NCBI GenBank assembly: GCA_002367105.1
Contig: DFCS01000051.1
Span: 227,788-291,787 of the forward strand
Direction: 5' to 3'
DNA from: Hungatella sp. UBA3048
Lineage (GTDB): Bacteria; Bacillota; Clostridia; Lachnospirales; Lachnospiraceae
DNA length: 64,000 nucleotides
Shown here: one piece after another, positions 1 through 9,413 of the stretch
Layout: every line of letters starts with the position of its first letter
Position numbering within the stretch: the stretch's first letter is position 1
Made by a program: the position numbers and the translations under genes
The notes under the pieces: generated by a model
What the model saw: only the letters and a program-made list of their open reading frames with translations
Databases searched by the model: none
Told to the model about the DNA's origin: nothing

Positions 1-1240
1 TTCTGGAATCTGTCAGCATACCTACTGATAAACTGACCGGATAAAGATTCCCTGCCGCATAGAACTGGCGCTCAATCCCATAGGACTGATCATTAAACCA
101 CCACGGAGCGCCCAACTGTACCTTTCCCTTTACCGTACCATCGCAAAAACCAGCGGCCAGAATGGCAAAGGACTCCACCTGTGACGCATGAAGTGGATAA
201 AGGATTGTCTTTGGCAGCTCATCCATTTCCGTTAAACGGTTAAGAATAGCACCCACTGACCGGACAGAGGTGGTATCATCAACACAATCAAACCCGGTGG
301 ACTGTCCGATTTCTTTCACCTTTTTTTGATTGGCATCCAGGTAGGTCCCGATATGGAGCTGCATAACAAATCCATACTTTTTATAAAGCTTTGCCATCTC
401 AATGACAAATGCAGACTTATACTGGTTAATTTCTTTTGGTGACAGCTCTTTCTGCCGAAGCGCCTTATCAAAAGCCGATTCCACCTCTTCCATCGTGTAA
501 TCACACCATGTAATATCCGCCATACCGTTATCGCTCACTCTGGTCCCAAATTCCGCGAAGAAAGACAGGCGCTGTTCCAGAGCACTCATCATGGAAGAAA
601 AACTTGTTATCTCCTGCTCTACTGCCTGAGAAAGCTTTCCCATATAGTTCGAGAAGGAGGACCATTCGCAGTAAAATGCCTGATCCGGCCGAAAAGCTGT
701 GAGGATCCTGGTCTTAATGGCCGGATCCCGCTTCATCCGGATATGATAATCCAGAGTATCCACAGGATCTTCCGTAGTGCTGACAATCTCTACCTTTGAC
801 CGTTCCATACACCATCTTGGCGTCATATGACGTCCTTTGATCAATTCCTTTGTTTTCTTATAGATCTCTTCAGCATTATCCGGCCCCAAAGGCTCTTCTA
901 TGTCAAAATAGCGTTTCAGCTCCAATACACACCAGATGTAAACAGGATTCCCCATCAACCTCGGCAATATCTCTGCAAATTTTAAGTATTTCTCGTAATA
1001 ACCGGCTCCTCCGGTGATGTAATATTCATCGATCCCAAAAGTCCTCATAGCTCTCCATTTATAATGGTCGTGGGCAAGCCACATTTCACCCAGGTCTTCA
1101 AATTCCTCATTTTCATAAATCTCCCTGGCAACCAGATGGCAATGATAATCAATGATGGGCAGGTGTTTGGCATAGGTATGATAGAAGTAACTTCCTGTCT
1201 GATTTGTTAAAAGCAATTCCTCCGAAAATAGATGGTTCAC
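1..1240 (-). CDS. uxaC: Uronate isomerase (glucuronate/galacturonate isomerase), 3' end beyond window
   Basis: Interconverts hexuronates and ketohexuronates (glucuronate to fructuronate, galacturonate to tagaturonate) in the cytoplasm. The metal-binding HxH of this amidohydrolase-superfamily enzyme is in DYHCHL (His33, His35), followed by the family-typical HDHYKWRAMR block near residue 70. About 413 residues are visible; full-length members have about 465, so the C-terminus lies outside the window. I start it at a GTG at 1238-1240 because an AAAGGGGG ribosome binding site sits just upstream. It is the last visible gene of the sugar-acid operon, 28 bp behind the SDR gene. Family assignment is firm; the preferred uronate cannot be read from sequence. 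Confidence 0.9.
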   Translation of the reverse strand, partial: MNHLFSEELLLTNQTGSYFYHTYAKHLPIIDYHCHLVAREIYENEEFEDLGEMWLAHDHYKWRAMRTFGIDEYYITGGAGYYEKYLKFAEILPRLMGNPVYIWCVLELKRYFDIEEPLGPDNAEEIYKKTKELIKGRHMTPRWCMERSKVEIVSTTEDPVDTLDYHIRMKRDPAIKTRILTAFRPDQAFYCEWSSFSNYMGKLSQAVEQEITSFSSMMSALEQRLSFFAEFGTRVSDNGMADITWCDYTMEEVESAFDKALRQKELSPKEINQYKSAFVIEMAKLYKKYGFVMQLHIGTYLDANQKKVKEIGQSTGFDCVDDTTSVRSVGAILNRLTEMDELPKTILYPLHASQVESFAILAAGFCDGTVKGKVQLGAPWWFNDQSYGIERQFYAAGNLYPVSLSVGMLTDSR

Positions 1241-1268
1241 CGTGCTCCCCCTTTCTTTGTGTGCCTCA

Positions 1269-2039
1269 TTAGAATCCGATCAGAGCGCCGCCGTCTACAG
1301 GAAGGCAGGCGCCTGATATATAACCTGCCGCATCACTGGATAAGAATACAGCAGCCATACCGATATCCATGGGGTCACCTACTTTATTCATGGGAATCCT
1401 TCCAAGAATTTTATTGCGTCTTACTTCATCCTCATCCGTTGCCTTGTGATACATGGGCGTATCGATCCAGCCCGGAGCTATGGCGTTTACCCGAACTCCG
1501 TAAGAACCGCCTTCTGCTGCCAGCGTGCGTACCAGTCCAAGATATCCTGCCTTGGCTGTCGCATAGCCTGCCACCTGAGGTTGGCCGATAAAACTGGTCA
1601 TACTGGCCTGGAAGAGGATGCTGCCTTTTTTTTGTTCTTTCATATGAGGGAATAATGCCTTTGTCAGGGCAAATGCGCCTACCAGGTGAACGTTCAGCAC
1701 GCTCACATAATCCTCTACCGTCATTTCTTCAATAAATTTCTTACAGTGGTTTCCTGCGTTATTCACCAAAATGGATACAGGCCCATGTTCTGAAATAATA
1801 CGATCCACCATCTCCTGGGTATGGTCCGTATCCGTGATATTAAAATGATAGAAAACAGCCTTTCCCCCAAATTCTTCCAGAGCTTTCTGTCCCTGCTCCC
1901 CGCTTTCAAAGCTTAAGACAACCACCTTCGCTCCGGCGCCCACCATACATCTGGTAATCGCAAGCCCCAGTCCCGTAGAGCCCCCTGTAATAACAGCGGT
2001 CTGACCTTCCAGAGAAAAATATTTACCTGTATCAAACAT
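1269..2039 (-). CDS. SDR-family oxidoreductase, probable sugar-acid dehydrogenase
   Basis: NAD(P)-dependent short-chain dehydrogenase of 256 residues, the usual SDR length. It has the cofactor motif TGGSTGLG (residues 18-25), NNAG (93-96), a catalytic Ser146 and Tyr159-x-x-x-Lys163. It lies 3 bp downstream of the UxaA-like dehydratase gene and directly before uxaC. A fructuronate/tagaturonate (mannonate or altronate) reductase role would link the isomerase to the dehydratase. That role is inferred from context; SDR sequence alone does not fix the substrate. Confidence 0.85.
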   Translation of the reverse strand: MFDTGKYFSLEGQTAVITGGSTGLGLAITRCMVGAGAKVVVLSFESGEQGQKALEEFGGKAVFYHFNITDTDHTQEMVDRIISEHGPVSILVNNAGNHCKKFIEEMTVEDYVSVLNVHLVGAFALTKALFPHMKEQKKGSILFQASMTSFIGQPQVAGYATAKAGYLGLVRTLAAEGGSYGVRVNAIAPGWIDTPMYHKATDEDEVRRNKILGRIPMNKVGDPMDIGMAAVFLSSDAAGYISGACLPVDGGALIGF

Positions 2040-2042
2040 GGC

Positions 2043-3263
2043 TCATGCCTCCTTGCATTTTTTTACAACTTCTGTGTTCTGGTATTTATAAGGGATGAAA
2101 TATTCCTTATGTCCCAATGCCTCACTCTTGCTTTGTTTTCCTGCTGCCACATCTACAACCATTTCAAGCAGCTTTTGTGCCATCTCCTCCAGGGAACATC
2201 TGCCTGCCAGAACAGGACCGGCATCAAAATCCATATCCTCCTGCATTGTCGAATAGGTAGCCGAGTTTCCCGTCACCTTGATGCAGGGAGATACGGCAGA
2301 TCCTACCACGCTCCCCCTCCCTGTAACTAAAAATACCACATGACAGCCACATGCAATTAAATCCATCAGGCCTTCATTGTCATTGGGATTCGTGATCCCA
2401 AACTGCATCCAATAGGGATCCGGTGTGGAGTCTAAAAGCCACAACCCCTTATCAGGCGGTACCTTTCCTACTTTTAGGACGCCCTGTATGGGCTTGCTTC
2501 CGCTCTTTACAACAGCGCCCATGCTCTTTTCCTCAATGGTGGAAAGCCCTCCGGCAAAGTTTCCGGGACTTACAGAGTACTGTCTTACGGATTTGCAGTA
2601 ATCCAGAGCCTTATCATAAGTGTCGGAGATCTCCTCCGCAGCCTTTTTATCTGCCGCACGTTCCAGTAAAAGCTCTTTTAAACCTATGGCTTCCACGATT
2701 TCCTCAAAAACGGCAGTTCCTCCGGCTTCAATAAGACGGTCATAGAAACGTCCTACCACTACATTACCGGCCAGACCACTGGTATAATCAGAGCCGCCGC
2801 ATTCCGCGCCTATGATTAAGTCCTTTAAGCCCATGGGAGCCCGTTTGGTCTTCTTTAAGGCCTCCTGCATCCCTCGAACAAGCTGTACCCCTTTTTCGAT
2901 GGTTCTTCTGGTACCGCCTTCATTCTGGATGAACATCCAGGCGGCTTCCTTTCCCTCTTTTTTTGCAATATCTGCCAGCCATTCCGGCTGAACGTATTCA
3001 CAGCCTAAGCCTACCGGCAGTACGGCACCTACATTGGGATGACGGATCAAGGAAATCAAAAGGCGCACTGCATATTCATTATCCGTACAACCGGAAAATC
3101 CCACCACTTCTGTTTCCGGGTCATTGATCTTATGCACAATTTCCTTAGCTACAAAGGAGGCACACTCTACCGTATAGATGACCAGGACCTTATTTCGGAT
3201 TCCCATGGTACCGTTTTTCCGCACATAACCCTGCCAGCTGCATTCCAGCTTTTGACCTGACAT
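2043..3263 (-). CDS. UxaA-family dehydratase, large (catalytic) part
   Basis: 406 residues corresponding to the C-terminal catalytic domain of altronate dehydratase UxaA, which removes water from altronate to give 2-keto-3-deoxygluconate. Conserved Cys-containing segments such as GCTDNEYAV, GLGCEYV, GAECGGSDY and ACGCHVVF fit an iron-dependent hydro-lyase. The reading frame is open further upstream, but the ATG at 3261-3263 is chosen because an AGGAGGGG site lies 4-5 bp before it; the longer start would overlap the preceding gene. The SAF domain normally fused at the N-terminus is encoded separately just upstream. The same split is known for sulfolactate sulfo-lyase (SuyAB), so that is the main alternative, though the neighbours favour a sugar acid. 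Confidence 0.8.
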   Translation of the reverse strand: MSGQKLECSWQGYVRKNGTMGIRNKVLVIYTVECASFVAKEIVHKINDPETEVVGFSGCTDNEYAVRLLISLIRHPNVGAVLPVGLGCEYVQPEWLADIAKKEGKEAAWMFIQNEGGTRRTIEKGVQLVRGMQEALKKTKRAPMGLKDLIIGAECGGSDYTSGLAGNVVVGRFYDRLIEAGGTAVFEEIVEAIGLKELLLERAADKKAAEEISDTYDKALDYCKSVRQYSVSPGNFAGGLSTIEEKSMGAVVKSGSKPIQGVLKVGKVPPDKGLWLLDSTPDPYWMQFGITNPNDNEGLMDLIACGCHVVFLVTGRGSVVGSAVSPCIKVTGNSATYSTMQEDMDFDAGPVLAGRCSLEEMAQKLLEMVVDVAAGKQSKSEALGHKEYFIPYKYQNTEVVKKCKEA

Positions 3264-3273
3264 CTGACCCCTC

Positions 3274-3609
3274 CTATTCATACTTTGTATCCTTCGGTGC
3301 ACCGGTTAACACATCCAAATGGCTGGACCGCTCGTCATATACACTGTGGATATTATGGAGATGCACCCATTCGCCGGCTTTAACGGGCTGCGTGGCTTTG
3401 CCGATCCGGATCCCGTATTTCTTTATATCTTCTCCGGCTTCCATATCCTTAAGGGATATTTTGTGCCCCTTGGGCACATCGGTTACTGCAGTTATCTTAC
3501 CCACGGAGGCATCACCCAGCAGGCTCACGATTCCCGGAAGGATGCCCTCCAGTGCCGTTGCCACATTATCCGTTTCCACGATCTGGAACGCCTTCTGTTC
3601 TTTTTCCAT
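3274..3609 (-). CDS. UxaA-family dehydratase, small SAF-domain part
   Basis: 111 residues matching the N-terminal SAF domain of altronate dehydratase (UxaA/GarD family) as a separate polypeptide. Features are the ALEGILPG segment, an ITAVTDVPKGHKISLKD strand-turn region and the ending HNIHSVYDERS. It lies between the RraA-family gene and the large dehydratase gene, with 10 bp to the latter, as expected for two subunits made in equal amounts. SuyA of sulfolactate sulfo-lyase is the same size and fold, so the substrate is inferred from the operon only. Confidence 0.8.
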   Translation of the reverse strand: MEKEQKAFQIVETDNVATALEGILPGIVSLLGDASVGKITAVTDVPKGHKISLKDMEAGEDIKKYGIRIGKATQPVKAGEWVHLHNIHSVYDERSSHLDVLTGAPKDTKYE

Positions 3610-3623
3610 AGTGACCTCCGGTT

Positions 3624-4289
3624 CTATAGAATCCCAAATTCAGCAAAGGCAGCGGTTGCGCTCATGCCACCTTCAATTGCTTTCCTTACCACCTTTTCCC
3701 CTGCCGCTTTTTCCAGGGCTTTTTCAAGGACCTCGTCCGCCACATCTTTGGGAATGATCAAAACACCGTCCACGTCACCGAACACTAAATCTCCGTCATG
3801 AATGGTCACCTGGCCAATTTCGATATCACAGCGGTAATCTACCACCTGGGTCCGGACACTGGAATCCTGGGCATAGCAGCCGTTTGAAAATACCGGCCAG
3901 TTCTGTTCCAACACCTGGGGGGTATCCCTGTGCCAGCCGTTTACCACGGCACCCACGGCTTTTCTGGTGCGGGCGGTTGCTGTCAGTAGCTCTCCCCAGT
4001 AGGCGCAGCGTTTGCTTCCCCCTGTGGCCAGATAAATTTCATTTTCCTCAAGCTGATCCAGGGCTTCTGTTAAATAGCCGAACGGCTTTTTCTGAGGACC
4101 GAACACATCAATCATAAGCACCGGCATAGCCTTACCAGCCAGTTTCATATCATCCCTTAAGGGGCGGATATCCTGGGGAAGAAACTGGTGGTAATATCCC
4201 ATACTGTCTAGAATATCACCCACTACAGGCGTATATAATCTATCTTTCATCAGCGCAAACTTCTCATTCTCATCATTCCATAATTTCAT
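3624..4289 (-). CDS. RraA-family protein, possible keto-acid aldolase
   Basis: 221 residues of the RraA / 4-hydroxy-4-methyl-2-oxoglutarate aldolase family. Visible family features are DILDSMGYYHQFLP near the start, AGKAMPVLMIDV, GAVVNGWHRDT (the Arg-Asp pair that binds substrate and metal in the aldolases) and FGDVDGVLIIP. Members are either pyruvate aldolases or regulators of RNase E. Its place between an SDR and the UxaA pair in a sugar-acid operon favours a role as aldolase, or another step on a keto-acid intermediate. The exact reaction is not identifiable here. Confidence 0.75.
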   Translation of the reverse strand: MKLWNDENEKFALMKDRLYTPVVGDILDSMGYYHQFLPQDIRPLRDDMKLAGKAMPVLMIDVFGPQKKPFGYLTEALDQLEENEIYLATGGSKRCAYWGELLTATARTRKAVGAVVNGWHRDTPQVLEQNWPVFSNGCYAQDSSVRTQVVDYRCDIEIGQVTIHDGDLVFGDVDGVLIIPKDVADEVLEKALEKAAGEKVVRKAIEGGMSATAAFAEFGIL

Positions 4290-4310
4290 ATTCGCTTCTC
4301 CTTTATCTGC

Positions 4311-5051
4311 TTAATATCCAAACGACAGAGCTCCCCCGTCTACTGCAAAATCCTGGCCCGTAATGTACTCTGAGCTATCTGACACAAGAAATTTTGCCAT
4401 CTCTCCGATGTCCCTGGGATCACCAAACTGATGGACCGGCATTCTGGATAAGATTTTTTGCTTCCGTTCTTCATCCATAACATTCCGGCTCATTTCCGAG
4501 GGAAACCAGCCTGGGGCAATGGAATTAACATTGATCCTGTCACCGGCCCATTCAACTGCCAGCCCCCTTGTCATGGAAAGCACAGCGCCCTTGCTGGAAC
4601 AGTATGGCACTACTTCCGAAAATCCCAGGTGGGCAGCCATAGAGGTAATATTTATGATCCTGCCTTTGTGGATAGATTGGGTTAAATAGGGAAAACACAG
4701 ACAGGACAGCTTAAATACACTGTTTACATTGACCTGATGGATCCGCTCAAAGTCGGAATCCAAAAATTTTTCCGCACGGCATTTCACAGTAATACCGGCA
4801 TTGTTGATCAAAAAATCAATTCCATGCTCCATACCAATCCTATTTACCAGCTCTGAAAGCGCCTCATAGTCGCAGACATCAGCTGCCAGATGAATGACAC
4901 CGGGATGACCTTTTTTTCCCTGGATTTTAGGTTTTCCGCTTCTGCTGACGGCATAGACCAGCGCCCCTGCTTCAGCAAGAACATTCGCTGTTGCAAATCC
5001 GATTCCGCTGGATCCGCCTGTTATGATTCCGGTCTTTCCTGTTAAATTCAT
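4311..5051 (-). CDS. SDR-family oxidoreductase
   Basis: Short-chain dehydrogenase of 246 residues with TGGSSGIG (11-18), NNAG (83-86), Ser137 and Tyr150-x-x-x-Lys154, and the IAPGWFPSEM substrate-loop region. Its start codon overlaps the end of the enolase-superfamily gene by 4 bp, so the two are translationally coupled. It is the second SDR of the operon and only distantly similar to the one at 1269-2039. It presumably oxidises or reduces a different sugar-acid intermediate; the substrate is unknown. Confidence 0.85.
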   Translation of the reverse strand: MNLTGKTGIITGGSSGIGFATANVLAEAGALVYAVSRSGKPKIQGKKGHPGVIHLAADVCDYEALSELVNRIGMEHGIDFLINNAGITVKCRAEKFLDSDFERIHQVNVNSVFKLSCLCFPYLTQSIHKGRIINITSMAAHLGFSEVVPYCSSKGAVLSMTRGLAVEWAGDRINVNSIAPGWFPSEMSRNVMDEERKQKILSRMPVHQFGDPRDIGEMAKFLVSDSSEYITGQDFAVDGGALSFGY

Positions 5052-6172
5052 GCTTCCAATACCTCCGCCCGATGAGAAACGGAAAGCTTCTCTATTAATT
5101 CCCAGTCAAGTTCAGCGCCTACACCAGGACCTTCCGGGACCGTGATCACACCCTGCTCATCAATGGGCAGCAGACCTTTCATCGGGAATGAGAAATCCTC
5201 CTCCGGAACAAAGTATTCAAAATATTTGCAGTTTCGGATGGCACAGGAAACATGTAGGTTCACCAGATCCATATAATTCATTGTCGTTGTATGTATCTCG
5301 CACTGCATACCAAAGCTTTCCGCCAGATGAGCGATCTTCAGGGTTCCTGTGATACCGCACTTCCAGGATACATCAGCTCTGACGATGTCGGCCGCTTTCT
5401 GATTGATCACCTGGGCCACGCCCCAATGACAGCCCCGGGTCGTCTCTGTAGCTGCAATAGGAAGATCAAGAGCAGCACATAAACGGGAATATTTATCCAG
5501 CTCAAAATCCCGGAATGGCTCCTCCAGCCACTCATAATTAAGTTTCTCCAAATGCCGCCCCACTTTGATTGCCTCTTCCAGAGTATACTCTGCCACCGGA
5601 TCACTCATGAGCTTCATATCAGGCCCTACGGCATTTCGTATATTCTCATGGATTTTCATATCCAGTTCATAAGGTCCCGATGGATGTGCCTTATAGCAGT
5701 TGATCCCTTTCGACTGGTAGTACAGTGCTTCTCTCACATATTCCTCCGGATCCTCATGGAACAGGCCGCTGGCATAAACGGGAAGCTGGGTTCTGTATGC
5801 TCCGATGTATTTGTACAACGGCAATCCGGCCGCCTTTGCGCAAATATCCCAAAGGGCCACATCCACGGGCCCCGGAAGGTAGACCGGGAAAAAGGTGAGG
5901 TGACGGTCTATATTCCACAGCTCATGCCATATCTTTTCCCTGTCGTAAGGGGATCGCCCTAATACAACCGGGGCGATATTATCATGGAGATAGCTTTCCG
6001 TAACCTGGCCGGAACGGGCCGCAAGGGCTGTTGCTATCCCCTCTATTCCGGTGTCCGTGGTCAGCTTTAGTACAATCACGTCCCAATCCATATTGCTTTT
6101 GCCTTTTCTCTTCTGGTCAAACAGGCATTTATCCCGTTTGACCCACCATGTTTCAAATGTTTTGATTTTCAT
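5048..6172 (-). CDS. Enolase-superfamily (mandelate racemase-like) sugar-acid dehydratase
   Basis: 374 residues with an N-terminal capping domain and a C-terminal barrel. Metal ligands are Asp191 (in MSDPV), Glu217 or Glu218 (in WLEEPF) and Glu243 (in ATETTRG). A C-terminal His lies in CEIHTTT. The second barrel strand has Lys161-Ala-His163 where many mandelate-racemase-group enzymes have Lys-x-Lys. Family members of this type dehydrate aldonates or aldarates to 2-keto-3-deoxy acids. It is the first enzyme gene after the transporter genes, so it probably acts on the imported compound. Substrate not determined. Confidence 0.8.
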   Translation of the reverse strand: MKIKTFETWWVKRDKCLFDQKRKGKSNMDWDVIVLKLTTDTGIEGIATALAARSGQVTESYLHDNIAPVVLGRSPYDREKIWHELWNIDRHLTFFPVYLPGPVDVALWDICAKAAGLPLYKYIGAYRTQLPVYASGLFHEDPEEYVREALYYQSKGINCYKAHPSGPYELDMKIHENIRNAVGPDMKLMSDPVAEYTLEEAIKVGRHLEKLNYEWLEEPFRDFELDKYSRLCAALDLPIAATETTRGCHWGVAQVINQKAADIVRADVSWKCGITGTLKIAHLAESFGMQCEIHTTTMNYMDLVNLHVSCAIRNCKYFEYFVPEEDFSFPMKGLLPIDEQGVITVPEGPGVGAELDWELIEKLSVSHRAEVLEA

Positions 6173-6181
6173 AAACCTTCC

Positions 6182-7021
6182 TTATCCTTTCACTGCTCCT
6201 GCCATAATTCCTTTAATGAAATACTTCTGCATGGACAGAAATATGATCAGGACAGGAATTAATGACAGAATGATCGTAGCCGTTAATGTACCGTATTGCC
6301 AGGAAGCGGCCTCATCCCTTAAAAATGTAATTCCAACAGCCAGAGTCTGGGATCTTGCTGTTGTACACAGGGTCCTTGCATATGTAAACTCGCCCCACAC
6401 AGTAATAAATGTCATGATAATCACAGTGGCAATTCCGGGCTTTACAATCGGCAGCATGACCCTGGAAAAAGTTTGCCAATGAGTTGCGCCGTCAATTCTG
6501 GCAGCCTCCATCATCTCATTTGGTACACCATTGAACTGTCCCCGCATGATAAACACGGACATGGGCAGATTCGTAGCGGTATAGGGGAGAATCAGCCCCA
6601 GTCTGGTATCGATTAAATCAAACCGTGACTGCATAATGTAGATGGGTATCAGATAAATTACATACGGAAGAGTGATGATCAGCAATACAAAACCCAGAAA
6701 AAAGTCCCGTCCCCAGTACTGAAACTTGGAAAAGGAATATCCCAGGGTCGAGGCCAGCAATACATTCAGAAAAACGCTCCAAAAGGAAACGATCACAGAA
6801 TTCGAGAAATATTTCAAGAAATTTCCCAGCTTCGTGAATATTCCCGTATAATGTCCTATATAAAATTCCTTAGGAAACAGGGTCAGTGCGGCTGAATAAA
6901 TCTCTTCATCCGGTTTTATTGAAGTAAGAAATGTCCATAAAAACGGAATGATAAAAACAAATGAGGTGATGAATAACAAAACAAATACAGCGATATTACT
7001 TACACTCTTCTTTTCGTTCAT
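6182..7021 (-). CDS. Carbohydrate ABC transporter permease (MalG-like)
   Basis: 279-residue inner-membrane permease with six predicted hydrophobic segments. The cytoplasmic EAA loop, ending in RIDGATHWQTFSRVMLPIVKPG, docks the ATPase. It overlaps the partner permease gene by 4 bp. No ATPase gene is in this operon, so a shared MsmK-type ATPase elsewhere is likely, as is common for CUT1 importers of Firmicutes. Confidence 0.88.
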   Translation of the reverse strand: MNEKKSVSNIAVFVLLFITSFVFIIPFLWTFLTSIKPDEEIYSAALTLFPKEFYIGHYTGIFTKLGNFLKYFSNSVIVSFWSVFLNVLLASTLGYSFSKFQYWGRDFFLGFVLLIITLPYVIYLIPIYIMQSRFDLIDTRLGLILPYTATNLPMSVFIMRGQFNGVPNEMMEAARIDGATHWQTFSRVMLPIVKPGIATVIIMTFITVWGEFTYARTLCTTARSQTLAVGITFLRDEAASWQYGTLTATIILSLIPVLIIFLSMQKYFIKGIMAGAVKG

Positions 7022-7965
7022 GCTTTCACCTCTCTTTTCTTTGATCGTTTCCCTTTTACTTCATCCACATCTTTATCCCTGTTTAAATACATGTTAAGGG
7101 CTGACAGAAGCAGGATGATAACTCCCATAAAATAAGCAATTGCCGAAGCATAACCCATTTCATAGTATTTAAACGCATTCATCCAGGTATATTGGTATAG
7201 CACCAGAGTAGCTGTGCCCGGACCGCCGTTGGTCATAACAAAGGGCTGCTCAAACACCTTTACAGACTGAATGATCGCCCATAATCCGCAGATGACATAG
7301 CTTTCCTTTAAATTCGGTAATATGATCAGAAAAATCCTCTGGTATGCATTGGCGCCATCGATCTTTGCTGATTCAATGATATCACCCGGAATTGCGGCAA
7401 GACCTGCCATAAAGAATATCACAAGCATTCCCATGTTTTTCCAAAGACTGACTACGACAATGGAGACCATGGCCCATTCCCCTTCTCCCAGCCAATTATG
7501 GGTCAGAAAATCCAGCTTAAACACATCCCTTAGTACGGTGTTTAAAAGTCCGTACTGATTATTTAAAATCCACTGGAAGATAATACCGGTGAGTGATAAC
7601 GGAACTACCATGGAGAGAAAGATGCAGGTTCTGAAAATACCGGATCCTCTGACTCCCTTGTCTAAAAGCATAGCAATGATCAGAGAAAAAATCATGAGGG
7701 AGGGGAAAAATAAAGAAGAAAATACTGCTGTATTCCTAAGGGAATCCATAAAATAAGCATCTGAAAACATCTTAGTAAAATTAGACAGCCCCCAGAAGAC
7801 CGGATTTTTATCAAATGCAAAATTATATTTTGTGAAACTTAAATAAAATGACCGTATGAGGGGATATCCCATATATATGGCTGCAAACAAAATACCGGGA
7901 GCCGCAAATGCATAACCGGGTATCATCTTTCTTAATCTTAAGCCAAAATTTTTTTTATGCCCCAT
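7018..7965 (-). CDS. Sugar ABC transporter permease (MalF/UgpA-like)
   Basis: 315-residue membrane permease, partner of the following MalG-like gene. It has about six hydrophobic segments, the EAA loop ESAKIDGANAYQRIFLIILP and a positively charged C-terminal tail (KGKRSKKREVKA). It is the second gene of the importer operon, after the solute-binding lipoprotein. The likely substrate is a sugar acid or an oligosaccharide containing one, inferred from the enzymes downstream. Confidence 0.88.
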   Translation of the reverse strand: MGHKKNFGLRLRKMIPGYAFAAPGILFAAIYMGYPLIRSFYLSFTKYNFAFDKNPVFWGLSNFTKMFSDAYFMDSLRNTAVFSSLFFPSLMIFSLIIAMLLDKGVRGSGIFRTCIFLSMVVPLSLTGIIFQWILNNQYGLLNTVLRDVFKLDFLTHNWLGEGEWAMVSIVVVSLWKNMGMLVIFFMAGLAAIPGDIIESAKIDGANAYQRIFLIILPNLKESYVICGLWAIIQSVKVFEQPFVMTNGGPGTATLVLYQYTWMNAFKYYEMGYASAIAYFMGVIILLLSALNMYLNRDKDVDEVKGKRSKKREVKA

Positions 7966-8048
7966 ATTTTACTCCTCTACTTATATTTAATCGGAAAGCC
8001 GGAACAATGGCTACAAAGGCAATTGAACCGGCTCTCATCCGTTTCTTA

Positions 8049-9386
8049 TTACTTCTTCATTCCTGACTCTAAGTCAATCGTAGTCATAAACTTACTCATA
8101 TTAGTAGAAAATTCATCTGCTGTGGAGCCTCCGGTCAGCATTTTCTGAAGTTCAATCTGCATATTGGTATCCAGCTTTGTGTAATCCTTATACAGAGGCG
8201 GAGTCGATGCTTTTTCTGTAAACTCCATAACTTCAGGCCAGTATGGATTCTTTAAGTTCTCATAGTGTGCCTTTATGGGTGACATCTTACCATAAGCGCC
8301 CATGGAATCCATCTGGAACTGCGCCTGAAGCAGTTTATCCTTAATAAACTTTATTGCAAGCTCCTGTTTATCGGAGGCCTTTGGAATTACCGCACCATGA
8401 ATATAGGAAATGGATCCATTGGTATCTGTTCCGGGTATGGGCATAATGCCAACATTATCTGAACCTAAAATCTCACCAGCCTCGATCCAGCGGGAAGCCG
8501 GAGCAATATGCATGGCAACATGTCCGGCTTTGAAATTCGTCCTGTTGGCCTCAGCATCCGCAAATACATCGGTAGTGGTATAACCGTCCTTTACCAGGTT
8601 CTGCCATACAGAAAGCATACCCTTCACAGGTTCTGCTGTGAAATTCAGTGTCTTTCCATCGGACTCATACAGATTTCCATTGACTCCCATGACACAGGCG
8701 TCATAGGCTTTTACTGCCATATTATTGCCCCAGTCAATGGCAAGGCCTGTCTGACCGTCTTTTGTTAAATTCTTTGCATATTCATACATGTCATCCCAGG
8801 ATTTTGCCGGAAGGATCTTCCCGTCTGCATCTACATATCCGGCCTCTTTCATCATCGGAATATTGACAACACAGCCGAGAACCTCGCCTAACAGAGGAAT
8901 CATGTACTGTACGCCGTCTGCATTTCCGCTTTCTAAGAAAGAATCTATAAACTTATCTCTGGTAAAATCCCCGTTAAAAAAATTATCATCCGTGAATTCT
9001 ACTACGTAATCGTTGGCCGCATAAGGAACTGTCTCTGAGCGGTCACCACCCAGGGCTAAATCACAGGTCGTTTTTCCCTGAGACCATTCCAACATGCTGG
9101 TTGTAACGTCCACGTTATCTACCTGATTGTATACTACCTTGACTCCAGGGTTTTCGGCTTCAAACTCTTTTGCAATCCGTTCAAAATCGTATTTGCCCAT
9201 CATCCATGCCTGAACAGTAACCCGCAATGTCTGATCCCCGCTTTCAGGTGATTGCTGTGCTACCGTGTCTTTTGTAGTCACAGACTCCGTCTTCTTACTG
9301 TCGGTGGAAGGCGCCCCACACCCCCACAGCATGGATGCTGCCATAGCAGCTGCCAGCATAGCTGACCATAACTTCTTTGATTTCAT
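8049..9386 (-). CDS. Extracellular solute-binding lipoprotein (family 1), sugar-acid importer
   Basis: 445 residues. A signal peptide ends in the lipobox LWGC, so the mature protein is anchored by a lipidated Cys. A Ser/Thr/Lys-rich linker follows, then the two-lobed CUT1 binding domain (FERIAKEFEAENPGVKV near residue 75). It is the first gene of the catabolic operon and has its own promoter with a LacI-type operator just upstream. The ligand is inferred to be a sugar acid because uronate and altronate-type enzymes follow in the same direction. Confidence 0.88.
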   Translation of the reverse strand: MKSKKLWSAMLAAAMAASMLWGCGAPSTDSKKTESVTTKDTVAQQSPESGDQTLRVTVQAWMMGKYDFERIAKEFEAENPGVKVVYNQVDNVDVTTSMLEWSQGKTTCDLALGGDRSETVPYAANDYVVEFTDDNFFNGDFTRDKFIDSFLESGNADGVQYMIPLLGEVLGCVVNIPMMKEAGYVDADGKILPAKSWDDMYEYAKNLTKDGQTGLAIDWGNNMAVKAYDACVMGVNGNLYESDGKTLNFTAEPVKGMLSVWQNLVKDGYTTTDVFADAEANRTNFKAGHVAMHIAPASRWIEAGEILGSDNVGIMPIPGTDTNGSISYIHGAVIPKASDKQELAIKFIKDKLLQAQFQMDSMGAYGKMSPIKAHYENLKNPYWPEVMEFTEKASTPPLYKDYTKLDTNMQIELQKMLTGGSTADEFSTNMSKFMTTIDLESGMKK

Positions 9387-9413
9387 AACAAACCTCCTAC
9401 ATATAGTTTTAAA

